From: Candidatus Methylopumilus sp.
GTDB lineage: Bacteria > Pseudomonadota > Gammaproteobacteria > Burkholderiales > Methylophilaceae
Direction: 5' to 3'
Length of the DNA stretch: 64,000 nucleotides
Assembly: GCA_024640945.1 (NCBI GenBank)
Contig: JAHEEA010000002.1
Location: 20,215-84,214, forward strand
In this document: positions 32,077 through 40,932 of the stretch, one piece after another
How positions within the stretch are numbered: position 1 is the first letter of the stretch
How the letters are laid out: every line of letters starts with the position of its first letter
Notes under the pieces: generated by a model
What the model saw: the letters and a program-made list of their open reading frames with translations, nothing else
Told to the model about the DNA's origin: nothing
Databases searched by the model: none
Position numbers and translations under genes: made by a program

Positions 32077-33195
32077 ATGAATCAAAATACGCCTTCTTCT
32101 TTTGCCGGACTTGAACATCTTGCAACGGCGATCATTCTTTTAGATGACCACCTTAAAGTCACTTATGCCAATCCAGGGGCAGAGGTGCTTTTTGCACTGA
32201 GCGCAAAACAAATTGTCGGACAATCAATCTCACAGGTTTTTCCTGGCTGCGATATCTTATGTTCTGCTGTAGAAAACTCATTAAGAACCAACAGCCCATT
32301 CCGAGAGCACGAGTTTTCAATTACTACACCAAGGCAAGCTTCTCTAGCAGTTACCTGCACAGTGACGCCGGTTGACCAGCCTCCAGCATCACTGGTGCTT
32401 GAGTTCCAGCAAATGGATCAACAGCTTCGTATTGCTCGTGAAGAAAGAATGTTAATTCATCAACAAGCCAATACTGAATTACTAAGAAATCTTGCTCACG
32501 AAATTCGCAATCCATTAGGTGGACTCAGAGGTGCGGCGCAACTACTTGAACATGAACTGCCAGACCCAAGCTTGCGTGAATATACTCAGGTCATCATTAA
32601 AGAAGCTGACCGATTACAACTTTTAATGGATCGATTATTGGTACCACATCGTGTACCAAAATATGAACCGACTAATATTCACGAAGTCCTCGAGCGCGTA
32701 AGAAGTTTGTTGCTGGCAGAGTCACCACAAAATGCTTCTAAAGATCATCCAAAAGCGATTACTGTAAAACGCGATTATGACACCAGCCTACCTGACATTA
32801 TTGGCGATAGAGAAAAACTGATTCAAGCTGTACTCAATATTGCCCGCAATGCAGCTCAAGCAATGCAAGCAAGCGGTCAACAAAATGGTGAAATCACCCT
32901 AAGAACCCGTGCTGAACGTCAAGTGACTTTAGCCAAGAAGCGCTATCGCGTCGCCATCAAATTACAAATTATTGATAATGGCCCAGGCATCCCCGCTGAA
33001 ATTCGCGATCGGATTTTCTATCCCCTTGTTTCTGGCCGTGAAGGCGGATCTGGGCTCGGGCTAACATTAGCGCAAACATTTATCACACAACATCACGGGA
33101 TGATTGAGTGTGAAAGCGAACCTGGTCGCACATGCTTTACGATTTTATTGCCAATCGAAAGCACGGCCATGAAAACAATCTCAAGTAAGCAATAA
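32077..33195 (+). CDS. glnL: Nitrogen regulation sensor histidine kinase NtrB
   Basis: Cytoplasmic kinase/phosphatase that controls NtrC in response to PII. A PAS domain (about 10-115, with V-T-Y-A-N-P-G-A-E) is followed by the H-box N-L-A-H-E-I-R-N-P-L-G-G, the N-box V-L-N-I-A-R-N-A-A-Q-A-M, G1 D-N-G-P-G-I-P and G2 G-G-S-G-L-G-L. I chose the ATG at 32077 (MNQNTPSS, 372 residues). A GTG at 32035 would place the sigma-54 promoter inside the coding region. No ribosome binding site is visible before the ATG. Confidence 0.95.
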   Translation: MNQNTPSSFAGLEHLATAIILLDDHLKVTYANPGAEVLFALSAKQIVGQSISQVFPGCDILCSAVENSLRTNSPFREHEFSITTPRQASLAVTCTVTPVDQPPASLVLEFQQMDQQLRIAREERMLIHQQANTELLRNLAHEIRNPLGGLRGAAQLLEHELPDPSLREYTQVIIKEADRLQLLMDRLLVPHRVPKYEPTNIHEVLERVRSLLLAESPQNASKDHPKAITVKRDYDTSLPDIIGDREKLIQAVLNIARNAAQAMQASGQQNGEITLRTRAERQVTLAKKRYRVAIKLQIIDNGPGIPAEIRDRIFYPLVSGREGGSGLGLTLAQTFITQHHGMIECESEPGRTCFTILLPIESTAMKTISSKQ

Positions 33196-33219
33196 ACAAT
33201 TTTATCGGACAGGCACATA

Positions 33220-34608
33220 ATGAAACCAATTTGGATTATTGACGACGACAAATCAATACGCTGGGTATTTGAAAAAGCGCTCGCTCGCACAGAACTAGAG
33301 TTCAAAACTTTTTCTTCTGTACCGGAAGCCATGGCAGCCCTTACAAAAGAAGAACCACAAGTCATTGTCAGCGACATTCGCATGCCTAACGGATCTGGTT
33401 TAGATTTCTTACAAGACATTAAACAAAAACTTCCAGACACCCCCGTCATCATCATGACGGCCTATTCAGACTTAGAGAGTGCGGTTGCTGCTTTTCAAGG
33501 TGGCGCGTTTGAATACTTAGCAAAACCATTTGATGTTGATCAGGCAATCGACGTGATTCGCCGCGCAGTAGACGAAAGTCAGCGCCAAACACAGGAAACG
33601 GAAGCGCCTGAAGAAACACCAGAAATCATTGGCCAAGCGCCCGCAATGCAAGAAGTGTTTCGCGCTATTGGCCGTCTGAGTCGCTCACATGCAACCGTGC
33701 TTATTAATGGCGAATCAGGTACTGGCAAAGAACTTGTTGCTAGCGCATTACATCGCCATAGCCCACGTGCAGAGAAACCTTTTATCGCGATTAATACAGC
33801 GGCCATTCCAAAAGATTTATTAGAGTCTGAGTTATTTGGGCATGAACGCGGTGCGTTTACAGGTGCTCAAGCTGCGCGCCGTGGACGCTTTGAACAAGCA
33901 GATGGCGGCACACTATTCTTAGACGAAATTGGCGATATGCCAGCCGACTTACAAACACGTTTACTACGTGTACTTTGTGATGGTCAGTTTTATAGGATTG
34001 GCGGACATCAGCCAGTTAAAGTGAACGTTCGTATTATCGCAGCAACACATCAGGATTTAGAAGATCGCGTAAAACAAGGTCTATTCCGTGAAGACTTATT
34101 CCATCGCTTGAACGTGATTCGTCTTCGCTTGCCTGCACTCCGTGAACGACCTGAAGATATTCCATTGCTAGTAAAACACTTCCTCCAACATAGTGCACAA
34201 GAACTCGGGGTAGAAGCAAAACAACCAACATCAGCTGCACTACGATACCTCGCCACCATGAGCTGGAGCGGCAACGTACGCCAATTAGAAAATGTGTGTC
34301 ACTGGCTAACAGTGATGGCGCCAGGCCAAAATATTGATGTTGCAGATTTGCCGCCAGAGTTAAAAGATGACTCAACGAAACCTTCAAGTGCGACTTCATG
34401 GCAAGAAGCATTAGCAGCAGAAGTATTTAATGCACTAGCACGTGGCGAACAAAATGTACTTGATCCCCGCACACGAGAATTTGAAAAAATCTTAATTACG
34501 CAAGCTTTGCAACACACGAATGGAAGACGTATTGAAGCAGCAACACAGCTTGGAATGGGTAGAAATACACTGACTAGAAAGATCCAAGAACTGGGCATTG
34601 AAGATTAA
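33220..34608 (+). CDS. glnG: Nitrogen regulation response regulator NtrC
   Basis: Sigma-54 enhancer-binding activator. The receiver domain (1-120) has acidic pocket D8-D9-D10 and phospho-acceptor Asp52 (V-I-V-S-D-I-R-M-P). The AAA+ domain (about 140-375) has Walker A G-E-S-G-T-G-K-E, the sigma-54 contact loop G-A-F-T-G-A and Walker B L-F-L-D-E-I-G-D. The Fis-type helix-turn-helix closes the protein ([15 protein letters not shown]). Its 462 residues are typical. It starts 24 bases after ntrB and likely activates the glnA and ntrB promoters described above. Confidence 0.97.
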   Translation: MKPIWIIDDDKSIRWVFEKALARTELEFKTFSSVPEAMAALTKEEPQVIVSDIRMPNGSGLDFLQDIKQKLPDTPVIIMTAYSDLESAVAAFQGGAFEYLAKPFDVDQAIDVIRRAVDESQRQTQETEAPEETPEIIGQAPAMQEVFRAIGRLSRSHATVLINGESGTGKELVASALHRHSPRAEKPFIAINTAAIPKDLLESELFGHERGAFTGAQAARRGRFEQADGGTLFLDEIGDMPADLQTRLLRVLCDGQFYRIGGHQPVKVNVRIIAATHQDLEDRVKQGLFREDLFHRLNVIRLRLPALRERPEDIPLLVKHFLQHSAQELGVEAKQPTSAALRYLATMSWSGNVRQLENVCHWLTVMAPGQNIDVADLPPELKDDSTKPSSATSWQEALAAEVFNALARGEQNVLDPRTREFEKILITQALQHTNGRRIEAATQLGMGRNTLTRKIQELGIED

Positions 34609-34612
34609 ACAT

Positions 34613-34629
34613 CTAATGAAAATCATTAG
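34613..34629 (+). terminator. Possible weak terminator after ntrC
   Basis: CTAATGA and TCATTAG form a 7-bp A/T-rich hairpin with an AAA loop just after the ntrC stop. Only three T residues follow some bases later, so it may be a leaky terminator or a 3' stabiliser. Confidence 0.35.
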
Positions 34630-34736
34630 GTATCTTTAATGACTACGGGTAGTGCTAAGTTTTTGGAAGTGCGTAATATACATACACGCGCAATGTCATC
34701 AGACAAAGCGAAACAATAATACTTAGGAGAATTACT

Positions 34737-34808
34737 ATGTGGACTAAACCAGCTGCTACTGAAATGCGTTTTGGCTTTGAAGTTACTATGTACGTAATGA
34801 ACAAGTAA
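34737..34808 (+). CDS. pqqA: Coenzyme PQQ precursor peptide PqqA
   Basis: A 23-residue peptide that is the substrate for pyrroloquinoline quinone synthesis. It opens [11 protein letters not shown] and carries the diagnostic core F-E-V-T-M-Y, in which Glu15 and Tyr19 are cross-linked by PqqE and become PQQ. It ends V-M-N-K. An AGGAG ribosome binding site lies 7 bases upstream and a strong terminator follows directly, so it looks like a self-contained unit. No pqqB, C, D or E gene is in the window. PQQ serves methanol dehydrogenases in methylotrophs, which supports the proposed host. Confidence 0.96.
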   Translation: MWTKPAATEMRFGFEVTMYVMNK

Positions 34809-34821
34809 TTTTAAAGATTTG

Positions 34822-34848
34822 AAAAAAGGAGCCTAAGGCTCCTTTTTT
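34822..34848. terminator. Terminator between pqqA and mltA
   Basis: Perfect stem AAAAAAGGAGCC / GGCTCCTTTTTT with a TAA loop, 13 bases after pqqA. Its right arm reaches the mltA stop codon, so it can end both convergent transcripts. Confidence 0.95.
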
Positions 34849-36094
34849 ATTGCCCGTTATTTAAAGCAGGCTTAGGAAGCTGAAAACCTTTAGGTAGCAA
34901 GACCCAGATTTTTCCGCTTTGCTTCATCGCACCAGCTTGCTTGCCTGCATCATTGCCAGCACCCCAGAAAAAGTCAGCTCTCACACCGCCCTTAATTGCA
35001 CCGCCCGTATCTTGAGCCATCATTAAGCGTTGAAGCGGTTTATTAGTAAACGGCAAATTGGTAGATAAAAATATCGGCGCACCTAGTGGAACAAATTTTG
35101 GATCGACTGCAACAACACGCTCAGCCAAGATTGGCGCACCTATAGCACCAAGCGGGCCAGGTAACCCAGCAGGTAGCTCTCTAAAGAAAACATAACTTGG
35201 ATTTGCATTAAGCAATTCACGCAATTTAGTCGGATTCTTTTTTGCCCAATCTTTAATCCCTTGCATAGAAGCTTTATCAGCGGTCAATTCGCCCTTCTCA
35301 ATTAACAAACGACCAATCGATTGATACGACTGTCCGTTTTGGTCGGCATAGCCAACGTGCATTTTTTCTCCGTTATCTAGATGCACCATGCCAGACCCTT
35401 GAATCTGAAGGAAGAACAAATCAATCTGGTCATCAACCCAAACAAACTCACGGCCCTGAAGAGGTGAATTGTCTGTTTCAATTTCCCCTCGGTTGTAATA
35501 AGGAATTAACTTAGTCCCGACCACACGACCACGAACGCGCTTATTAGCTAACTCAGGAAAAAGACTCGCCAACTCGACAGTAATTAAATCATCAGGGCGG
35601 GCATATAGTGGGAAACGATATTGATCATTTTTACTTCGACTGCCTTTAATCACTGGTTCGTAATATCCCGTGATCAAACCTGACTCGGTCCCGTCGACAT
35701 TCGTCGCACGATAAACAGAAAAATTCTTTTTAAAATACTCAGTAATTTTTGACTTGCTTGGATTTTTTAATTGGTCAGCTTCATTACACACAGCCTGCCA
35801 TGCCGGCTTTGCTTTTAGGGCAGAACAACCTAACACCCACGCTGGCCAAGCCTTGGTTACATCATCTTTTGCTATGCCATCTAAATCACTCCACTGAGCA
35901 GGCTTAAGCAAACTATAATCAGGTATTTTAAGTGCCTCGGCTTTTGCTGCTTCTGGGCATTTACAAACTGGAGCAGCTGCCAAAGGAGGTGGCGGCGCTG
36001 AAACTGTCTCGGCCGGAGTGCTTGGCTGCGTTTGCCAAAAACTACATGCATTTAAAAATAAAACGAGAAGAACAAAAGAAAATTGAATGTTCAT
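34847..36094 (-). CDS. mltA: Membrane-bound lytic murein transglycosylase A
   Basis: Outer-membrane lipoprotein that cleaves peptidoglycan glycan strands, releasing 1,6-anhydro-muropeptides. The N-terminal lipobox is F-L-N-A-C (Cys17). A Pro/Ala-rich linker follows, then the MltA barrel domain (about 135-300; T-G-Y-Y-E-P, and Q-I-Q-G-S-G-M-V-H-L). The 3D domain at the end contains the catalytic Asp (A-Q-D-T-G-G-A-I-K-G) and R-A-D-F-F-W-G. Its 415 residues are within the family range. It is convergent with pqqA and followed upstream by apaG. Confidence 0.95.
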   Translation of the reverse strand: MNIQFSFVLLVLFLNACSFWQTQPSTPAETVSAPPPPLAAAPVCKCPEAAKAEALKIPDYSLLKPAQWSDLDGIAKDDVTKAWPAWVLGCSALKAKPAWQAVCNEADQLKNPSKSKITEYFKKNFSVYRATNVDGTESGLITGYYEPVIKGSRSKNDQYRFPLYARPDDLITVELASLFPELANKRVRGRVVGTKLIPYYNRGEIETDNSPLQGREFVWVDDQIDLFFLQIQGSGMVHLDNGEKMHVGYADQNGQSYQSIGRLLIEKGELTADKASMQGIKDWAKKNPTKLRELLNANPSYVFFRELPAGLPGPLGAIGAPILAERVVAVDPKFVPLGAPIFLSTNLPFTNKPLQRLMMAQDTGGAIKGGVRADFFWGAGNDAGKQAGAMKQSGKIWVLLPKGFQLPKPALNNGQ

Positions 36095-36102
36095 TGCCGG
36101 AC

Positions 36103-36486
36103 CTAATGCAACACTCTAGGCATTGCTAATGTAAAAGGAGAAATAGGCACATCAAATTGCGTGCCATCTACTGCGGTAAATTGATAACTACCCTGCATCG
36201 TACCAACAGGCGTATTCAGCATGGTGCCACTTGTGTATTCAAAGGATGCACCAGGTTCTAACAAAGGCTGCTCACCCACAACCCCCAAGCCACGGACTTC
36301 TTGAATTTTGTTATTGGAATCAGTAATGACCCAATGACGACTAATTAACTGTGCAGCAACATTACCAGTATTGGTAATGTTAATGGTGTATGAAAAAACA
36401 TGCTGACTGTTATCAATATCAGATTGGTCAGCTAAGTAAGTTGTTCTTATCGTCACCAAACAATCATATTTTTTATCAGCTGTCAT
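36103..36486 (-). CDS. apaG: ApaG domain protein
   Basis: A 127-residue fibronectin-III-like ApaG protein. Seen: Y-T-I-N-I-T-N-T-G, Q-L-I-S-R-H-W-V-I-T-D, V-R-G-L-G-V-V-G-E-Q-P-L-L-E-P-G and G-T-M-Q-G-S-Y-Q-F. ApaG is linked to Co2+ resistance in enterics; its biochemistry is unsettled. I prefer the ATG at 36486 with an upstream AGG over a TTG at 36501 that overlaps thiG. It begins 7 bases after the thiG stop. Confidence 0.93.
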   Translation of the reverse strand: MTADKKYDCLVTIRTTYLADQSDIDNSQHVFSYTINITNTGNVAAQLISRHWVITDSNNKIQEVRGLGVVGEQPLLEPGASFEYTSGTMLNTPVGTMQGSYQFTAVDGTQFDVPISPFTLAMPRVLH

Positions 36487-36493
36487 CGAATGC

Positions 36494-37279
36494 CTAAGCA
36501 ATTAAACCCGTAGTTGGTGAACTTGGTGTTGCCGAATAAAGTTTCTTGGCCATACGTCCAGCAAGAAACGCCTCACGACCAGCCTCAACAGCCTTCTTCA
36601 TTGCGGAAGCCATTAAAATAGGATTATTGGCACCCGCAATCGCTGTGTTCATCAAAATGCCAGCACACCCCAGCTCCATCGCAATCGCTGCATCCGAAGC
36701 AGTACCCACACCAGCATCCACCAGCACAGGCACTTGAGCATTTTCAATAATAATTTGTAGATTCCATGGATTTAAAATCCCCATGCCAGACCCAATCAAT
36801 GAGGCTAAAGGCATCACCGCACAACAACCAATTTCTTCTAATTGCTTGCAGATAATCGGATCATCAGACGTGTACACCATTACATCAAAACCATCTTTAA
36901 CCAAAATCTCAGCGGCTTTAATCGTCTCAATCACATTCGGATATAAAGTATTAGGATCACCTAACACTTCCAACTTCACCAGCTTATGGCCATCCAATAA
37001 TTCACGTGCTAAACGTAAAGTACGCACCGCATCATCTGCTGAATAACAACCTGCCGTATTCGGCAAATAAGTAAATTCTTCTGGTGGCAAATAATCGAGC
37101 AACGAAGGCTCGCCTGAATTCTGGCCGATATTTGTACGACGAATAGCAACCGTCACAATTTCCGCACCGGAAGCATCAATCGCCGCGCGCGTTTCTGTGA
37201 AGTCTTTATATTTACCCGTACCCACTAACAAACGTGAGTTGTAAGATTTACCCGCAATATTTAATGTGTTTGTGCTCAT
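36494..37279 (-). CDS. thiG: Thiazole synthase
   Basis: Forms the thiazole phosphate of thiamine from deoxyxylulose phosphate, dehydroglycine and ThiS thiocarboxylate. Motifs: R-L-L-V-G-T-G-K-Y near residue 17, the E-I-V-T-V-A-I-R-R strand, the Lys that forms the imine (L-V-K-L-E-V-L-G-D), and [10 protein letters not shown] with phosphate binding. Its 261 residues are typical. It is 31 bases downstream of thiS. Confidence 0.96.
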   Translation of the reverse strand: MSTNTLNIAGKSYNSRLLVGTGKYKDFTETRAAIDASGAEIVTVAIRRTNIGQNSGEPSLLDYLPPEEFTYLPNTAGCYSADDAVRTLRLARELLDGHKLVKLEVLGDPNTLYPNVIETIKAAEILVKDGFDVMVYTSDDPIICKQLEEIGCCAVMPLASLIGSGMGILNPWNLQIIIENAQVPVLVDAGVGTASDAAIAMELGCAGILMNTAIAGANNPILMASAMKKAVEAGREAFLAGRMAKKLYSATPSSPTTGLIA

Positions 37280-37310
37280 CTTGATTATCTGTCCTTAACT
37301 GCCCTGCTTT

Positions 37311-37532
37311 TTATCCTCCACCAACCGCGCCTACAATCTCCAATTTATCCCCATTTTGCAATGGAACTTCTGCAAAAGTACTTTTAGGCACAATCTCACC
37401 ATTGCGCTCAATGGCTAAACGTTTACCGGTCAAGCCAAGCTTCTCAACTAAATCAGCCAATGTAGAAATAGTCGCTTCGAACTCTCTTGCTTTGCCATTG
37501 ATGGTGATTTGAATCAATTGAATTTTTACCAA
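37311..37532 (-). CDS. thiS: Sulfur carrier protein ThiS
   Basis: Ubiquitin-like sulfur carrier for thiazole formation, ending in the required Gly-Gly (V-G-A-V-G-G-G). Family elements: I-T-I-N-G-K-A near the start and L-A-I-E-R-N-G-E-I-V-P-K in the middle. The start is uncertain. This frame opens with a TTG at 37532; a second TTG five codons later (37517) would give the family-like opening M-I-Q-I-T-I-N-G and 68 residues. I see no TPP riboswitch upstream. Confidence 0.9.
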   Translation of the reverse strand: MVKIQLIQITINGKAREFEATISTLADLVEKLGLTGKRLAIERNGEIVPKSTFAEVPLQNGDKLEIVGAVGGG

Positions 37533-37640
37533 AATAGTCAGTGAAAAATAATGAATAACAACAAATGCTACTGTTGCCCTATTTTCTTAGATTTAAGGTT
37601 CTTTAGCAAACGCTATCACAGCATTTCGTTCATTAACTGT

Positions 37641-37670
37641 TTGCCATGCCGACGCCCTCATGCGTAGAAT
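37641..37670 (+). promoter_or_regulatory. Candidate promoter of tRNA-Gly
   Basis: TTGCCA and TAGAAT are spaced 18 bases apart, followed by a G/C-rich discriminator and the tRNA 40 bases after the -10 box. This is consistent with a stable-RNA promoter; it was found by eye only. Confidence 0.5.
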
Positions 37671-37710
37671 GCACAGCTTGCGCGCAATCGCAGAAATACC
37701 ACACCAAAAT

Positions 37711-37784
37711 GCGGATGTAGTTCAATGGTAGAACGCTAGCTTCCCAAGCTCGATACGCGGGTTCGATTCCCGTCATCCGCTCCA
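37711..37784 (+). tRNA. glyU: tRNA-Gly (anticodon CCC)
   Basis: A cloverleaf can be drawn: acceptor GCGGATG/CATCCGC, D-stem GTTC/GAAC, anticodon loop TTCCCAA, T-arm GCGGG-TTCGATT-CCCGT, and an encoded CCA. The anticodon CCC reads GGG. Sequence and loop closely match the E. coli glyU tRNA. The anticodon stem CTAGC/GCTCG carries one mismatch (T at 37737 opposite C at 37751). Confidence 0.95.
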
Positions 37785-37875
37785 AATATCTCCTAATAGA
37801 CATCAGCTTTTGCGCTAGAATGTAAGCTTTAAATCGCTACATTTTCATCACTAAAACTAGCAAACAAATATACCT

Positions 37876-38703
37876 ATGACAAATCTTATGCCTCCATCAG
37901 TGATGACCTTTGCAGCCACCGATCCTAGCAGCGGTGCTGGCTTGCAAGCTGACATTTTGACCTTTGCTAGCATTGGCTGCCATCCACTTTCAGTGGTGAC
38001 GGGGGTTACTGTGCAAGACACCGTAGGCGTTGAAAATATTATGGTATTTGATGCGGATTGGGTGAATGAACAAGCGCGTACTATTTTAGAAGATATGCAA
38101 GTCATGGCTTTTAAAATTGGTATGCTGGGTAGCGTAGAGAATGTGGCCGTGATTGCCGAAATTATGGCGGATTATCCAGATACGCCGTTGCTCATTGACC
38201 CAGTGCTTTCATCAGGACGTGGTGATGAACTTGCGACCGATGATATACAAGCCGCGATGATTGATTTGCTTTTCCCGCAAGCCACAATGCTCACCCCAAA
38301 CAGCATCGAAGCACGTCGCTTAGCTTATTACAATGATGATTCAGACGAAGCAGAAAATGCATCGCTCGATGAAAGTGCACAGCGCTTATTGGATATGGGT
38401 GCTGAATATGTACTCATCACCGGTACGCACGAACGCTCTAATGATGTTGTGAATACTTTATATGGTGAAGGTGGCTTAATTAAGGCTTACAACTGGGAAC
38501 GATTACCGGGTAGTTATCATGGCTCCGGCTGCACACTCACTTCAGCAATTGCCGCATGTATTGCACACGGCCTCACCATGGAAGAAGCTGTTTTAGAAGC
38601 ACAAGAATATACCTGGCAAACATTGAAAGCTGGCTTCCGTCCTGGTATGGGGCAATATATTCCCGACCGTATGTTTTGGGCGCGCGAAGAAGAAAGTGAA
38701 TAG
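37876..38703 (+). CDS. thiD: Hydroxymethylpyrimidine/phosphomethylpyrimidine kinase
   Basis: Phosphorylates HMP and HMP-P for thiamine synthesis. It is a ribokinase-like fold of 275 residues with the N-terminal D-P-S-S-G-A-G-L-Q-A-D substrate loop, the D-P-V-L-S-S-G-R-G strand, and the anion hole/catalytic G-S-G-C-T in Y-H-G-S-G-C-T-L-T. thiE follows 8 bases later. Together with thiS-thiG across the tRNA, this makes a split thiamine cluster. Confidence 0.95.
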   Translation: MTNLMPPSVMTFAATDPSSGAGLQADILTFASIGCHPLSVVTGVTVQDTVGVENIMVFDADWVNEQARTILEDMQVMAFKIGMLGSVENVAVIAEIMADYPDTPLLIDPVLSSGRGDELATDDIQAAMIDLLFPQATMLTPNSIEARRLAYYNDDSDEAENASLDESAQRLLDMGAEYVLITGTHERSNDVVNTLYGEGGLIKAYNWERLPGSYHGSGCTLTSAIAACIAHGLTMEEAVLEAQEYTWQTLKAGFRPGMGQYIPDRMFWAREEESE

Positions 38704-38711
38704 CGCGTAAC

Positions 38712-39350
38712 ATGACAGCAAGCAATCGCCGTCGATTTAATATTGCAGGTCTCTACGCCATTACTCCTGATTTAGCGGATACCGAGTTACTTTGCCAAAT
38801 GGTTGAAGCGAGCATCTTGGGTGGTGCACGGGTAGTGCAATACCGTAACAAAGTTGCTGACCAAAAATTACGTATTAAGCAATCGCTAGCCTTGCTAGAA
38901 GTATGTAGAAAACACGAAATTCCATTCATCATCAACGATCATGTTGAGTTATGTTTATCTATTGATGCAGATGGGGTACATATCGGCGGAGATGATGGCA
39001 ATATCGCTGCAATTAAAAACATGATTGGAGAAGATAAGATACTTGGCGTCTCATGTTATGGCGAATTTGCTAGAGCAGAAGCGGCAGAAAAAGCCGGGGC
39101 AGATTACGTAGCCTTTGGCGCATGCTTTCCATCAAGCACAAAACCAAATGCACCACGCGCGGAACTGGATTTATTTACACAAGCAAAAAAACTTAATCTT
39201 CCTAGTGTTGCCATAGGAGGCATTACACTAGAAAATGCCGCATCCGTTGCAGAAGCAGGTGCTGACGCTATTGCGGTAATTGGCGAATTATTTAAGCAAG
39301 AGCACGATAAAATTCGGTCTACTGCACAACAATTTTCATCTATTTTTTAA
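38712..39350 (+). CDS. thiE: Thiamine phosphate synthase
   Basis: Joins HMP pyrophosphate and thiazole phosphate. It is a 212-residue TIM barrel with Q-Y-R-N-K (pyrophosphate-binding), F-I-I-N-D-H-V-E-L, D-G-V-H-I-G-G-D-D (typical ThiE has H-x-G-Q-x-D), G-V-S-C-Y, and A-I-G-G-I-T near the end. The start follows thiD by 8 bases and hemL lies 20 bases downstream. Confidence 0.95.
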   Translation: MTASNRRRFNIAGLYAITPDLADTELLCQMVEASILGGARVVQYRNKVADQKLRIKQSLALLEVCRKHEIPFIINDHVELCLSIDADGVHIGGDDGNIAAIKNMIGEDKILGVSCYGEFARAEAAEKAGADYVAFGACFPSSTKPNAPRAELDLFTQAKKLNLPSVAIGGITLENAASVAEAGADAIAVIGELFKQEHDKIRSTAQQFSSIF

Positions 39351-39370
39351 GCTTTTAAGAGCACATAACC

Positions 39371-40657
39371 ATGACTTCAAGAAATCAAAGCCTTTTCGAA
39401 AAATCTCAAAAACTTATCCCTGGTGGCGTTAATTCACCAGTGCGCGCTTTTCGCTCTGTAGGTGGAACACCAGTGTTTTTTAAACGCGGCCTAGGTTCTA
39501 AATTATGGGATGAAGATGACAAGCAATATATTGACTACATTGGCTCATGGGGGCCAATGATTTTAGGCCACGCGCATCCAGAAGTGATTAACACCGTGCG
39601 CGAAGTCGCTGGTAATAGTTTATCTTTTGGCGCACCAACTGCACGTGAATTAGACATGGCAGAAATGATCCAAAAACTGGTACCAAGCATGGAACAAGTT
39701 CGTCTTGTAAGCTCGGGCACCGAAGCGACGATGAGCGCGATTCGCGTAGCGCGTGGTTTTACAGGCCGAAGCAAGATCGTGAAATTTGAAGGTTGTTACC
39801 ACGGCCACGCTGATGCACTTTTAGTGAAGGCAGGCTCAGGCTTACTCACATTTGGCACACCAAGCTCAGCTGGCGTACCACCAGAAGTTGCAGCCCACAC
39901 GCTCACTCTGAATTACAACGATATCGAAGGTGTTAAAACTTTATTCAATGAAATTGGCGATGAAATTGCCTGCATTATTGTTGAAGCGGTGGCTGGCAAT
40001 ATGAACCTCGTCACGCCGATTAAAGGATTCTTGGAAACCTTACGTGAAGAATGTACTAAGCATGGTGCAATATTAATTTTTGATGAGGTCATGACAGGCT
40101 TCCGCGTTGCTCTAGGTGGTGCTCAAGCGCTTTACAATGTAAAACCTGACATGACGACCTTAGGCAAAGTAATCGGTGGTGGCTTGCCAGTAGGTGCATT
40201 TGGCGGCCGTGCTGACATCATGCAATGCTTAGCACCAGTTGGGCCGGTATACCAAGCGGGCACATTGTCAGGCAATCCAGTGGCGGTTGCTGCTGGCATG
40301 AAAACATTAGAACTGATTCAAGCGCCTAGCTTTCATGACAAATTAAGCGCAAGCACTCACAAACTAATGCAAGGCTTAAGCGATGCCGCCAAAGAGGCTG
40401 GCATTGATTTTTGCACGCAATCAGTGGGTGGCATGTTTGGTCTTTATTTCAGCAAAACCGTACCAACGAGCTTTGATGAGATTATGAAGACAGATAAAGA
40501 GGCGTTTAATCACTTCTTCCACTTCATGTTAGACGAAGGCATTTACCTTGCCCCATCAGCGTTTGAAGCTGGATTTGTGTCTGCGGCACATACTGAAGAA
40601 GACATTGCAGCGACGATTGCAGCTGCCAAAAAGAGCTTTGCAAAACTAAAAGCCTAA
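39371..40657 (+). CDS. hemL: Glutamate-1-semialdehyde 2,1-aminomutase
   Basis: PLP enzyme making 5-aminolevulinate in the C5 haem pathway. It is a class III aminotransferase of 428 residues. Motifs: [11 protein letters not shown] near the start, [26 protein letters not shown], and the PLP Lys in [13 protein letters not shown]. Product feeds the pathway that includes hemE at 47 kb. Placement after thiE is usual in betaproteobacteria. Confidence 0.97.
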   Translation: MTSRNQSLFEKSQKLIPGGVNSPVRAFRSVGGTPVFFKRGLGSKLWDEDDKQYIDYIGSWGPMILGHAHPEVINTVREVAGNSLSFGAPTARELDMAEMIQKLVPSMEQVRLVSSGTEATMSAIRVARGFTGRSKIVKFEGCYHGHADALLVKAGSGLLTFGTPSSAGVPPEVAAHTLTLNYNDIEGVKTLFNEIGDEIACIIVEAVAGNMNLVTPIKGFLETLREECTKHGAILIFDEVMTGFRVALGGAQALYNVKPDMTTLGKVIGGGLPVGAFGGRADIMQCLAPVGPVYQAGTLSGNPVAVAAGMKTLELIQAPSFHDKLSASTHKLMQGLSDAAKEAGIDFCTQSVGGMFGLYFSKTVPTSFDEIMKTDKEAFNHFFHFMLDEGIYLAPSAFEAGFVSAAHTEEDIAATIAAAKKSFAKLKA

Positions 40658-40840
40658 ATCACTAAAATCTGGCGCATATATTGCTCACTAAAAATAGCGA
40701 TAGATTTAAGCGCAAAGCTTGAAGCTAAAGGCTAATGAAAGTAGAATTACAAGGTTTCACCGCAAAATATGTCGATATTTTTCAATTGATTTACCAAGAA
40801 TTGAAATGACTTATTAATTTAGCGGCTTAATTTACATCTT

Positions 40841-40870
40841 CCCGTGCGCTTGAAAGCAAGTGTAGACGGG
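40841..40870 (+). promoter_or_regulatory. Leader hairpin upstream of gltB
   Basis: CCCGT and ACGGG close a longer hairpin whose inner stem is CGCTTG / CAAGTG with an AAAG loop. It lies 4 bases before the terminator stem in front of gltB. Together they form a tandem-stem leader; I do not recognise it as a named riboswitch. Confidence 0.6.
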
Positions 40871-40874
40871 GTTA

Positions 40875-40910
40875 GCGGACACCAAAACCCTCGATTTGGT
40901 GTCCGTTTTT
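40875..40910 (+). terminator. Intrinsic terminator in the gltB leader (candidate attenuator)
   Basis: An 11-bp perfect stem CGGACACCAAA / TTTGGTGTCCG (loop ACCCTCGA) followed by TTTTT ends only 22 bases before the gltB ATG. There is no room for a gltB promoter between the two, so gltB transcripts must read through it. A run GGGTT at 40869 could pair with AACCC at 40886, competing with both hairpins. Confidence 0.75.
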
Positions 40911-40932
40911 ATCAGTATGACGAGGGATAGGA

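Noticed and set aside
37533..37710. TPP riboswitch upstream of thiS-thiG or thiD
   Set aside because: The conserved CTGAGA and GATCTGGATAATGCCAGCG-like elements are absent from both strands here. The region holds the tRNA promoter instead.
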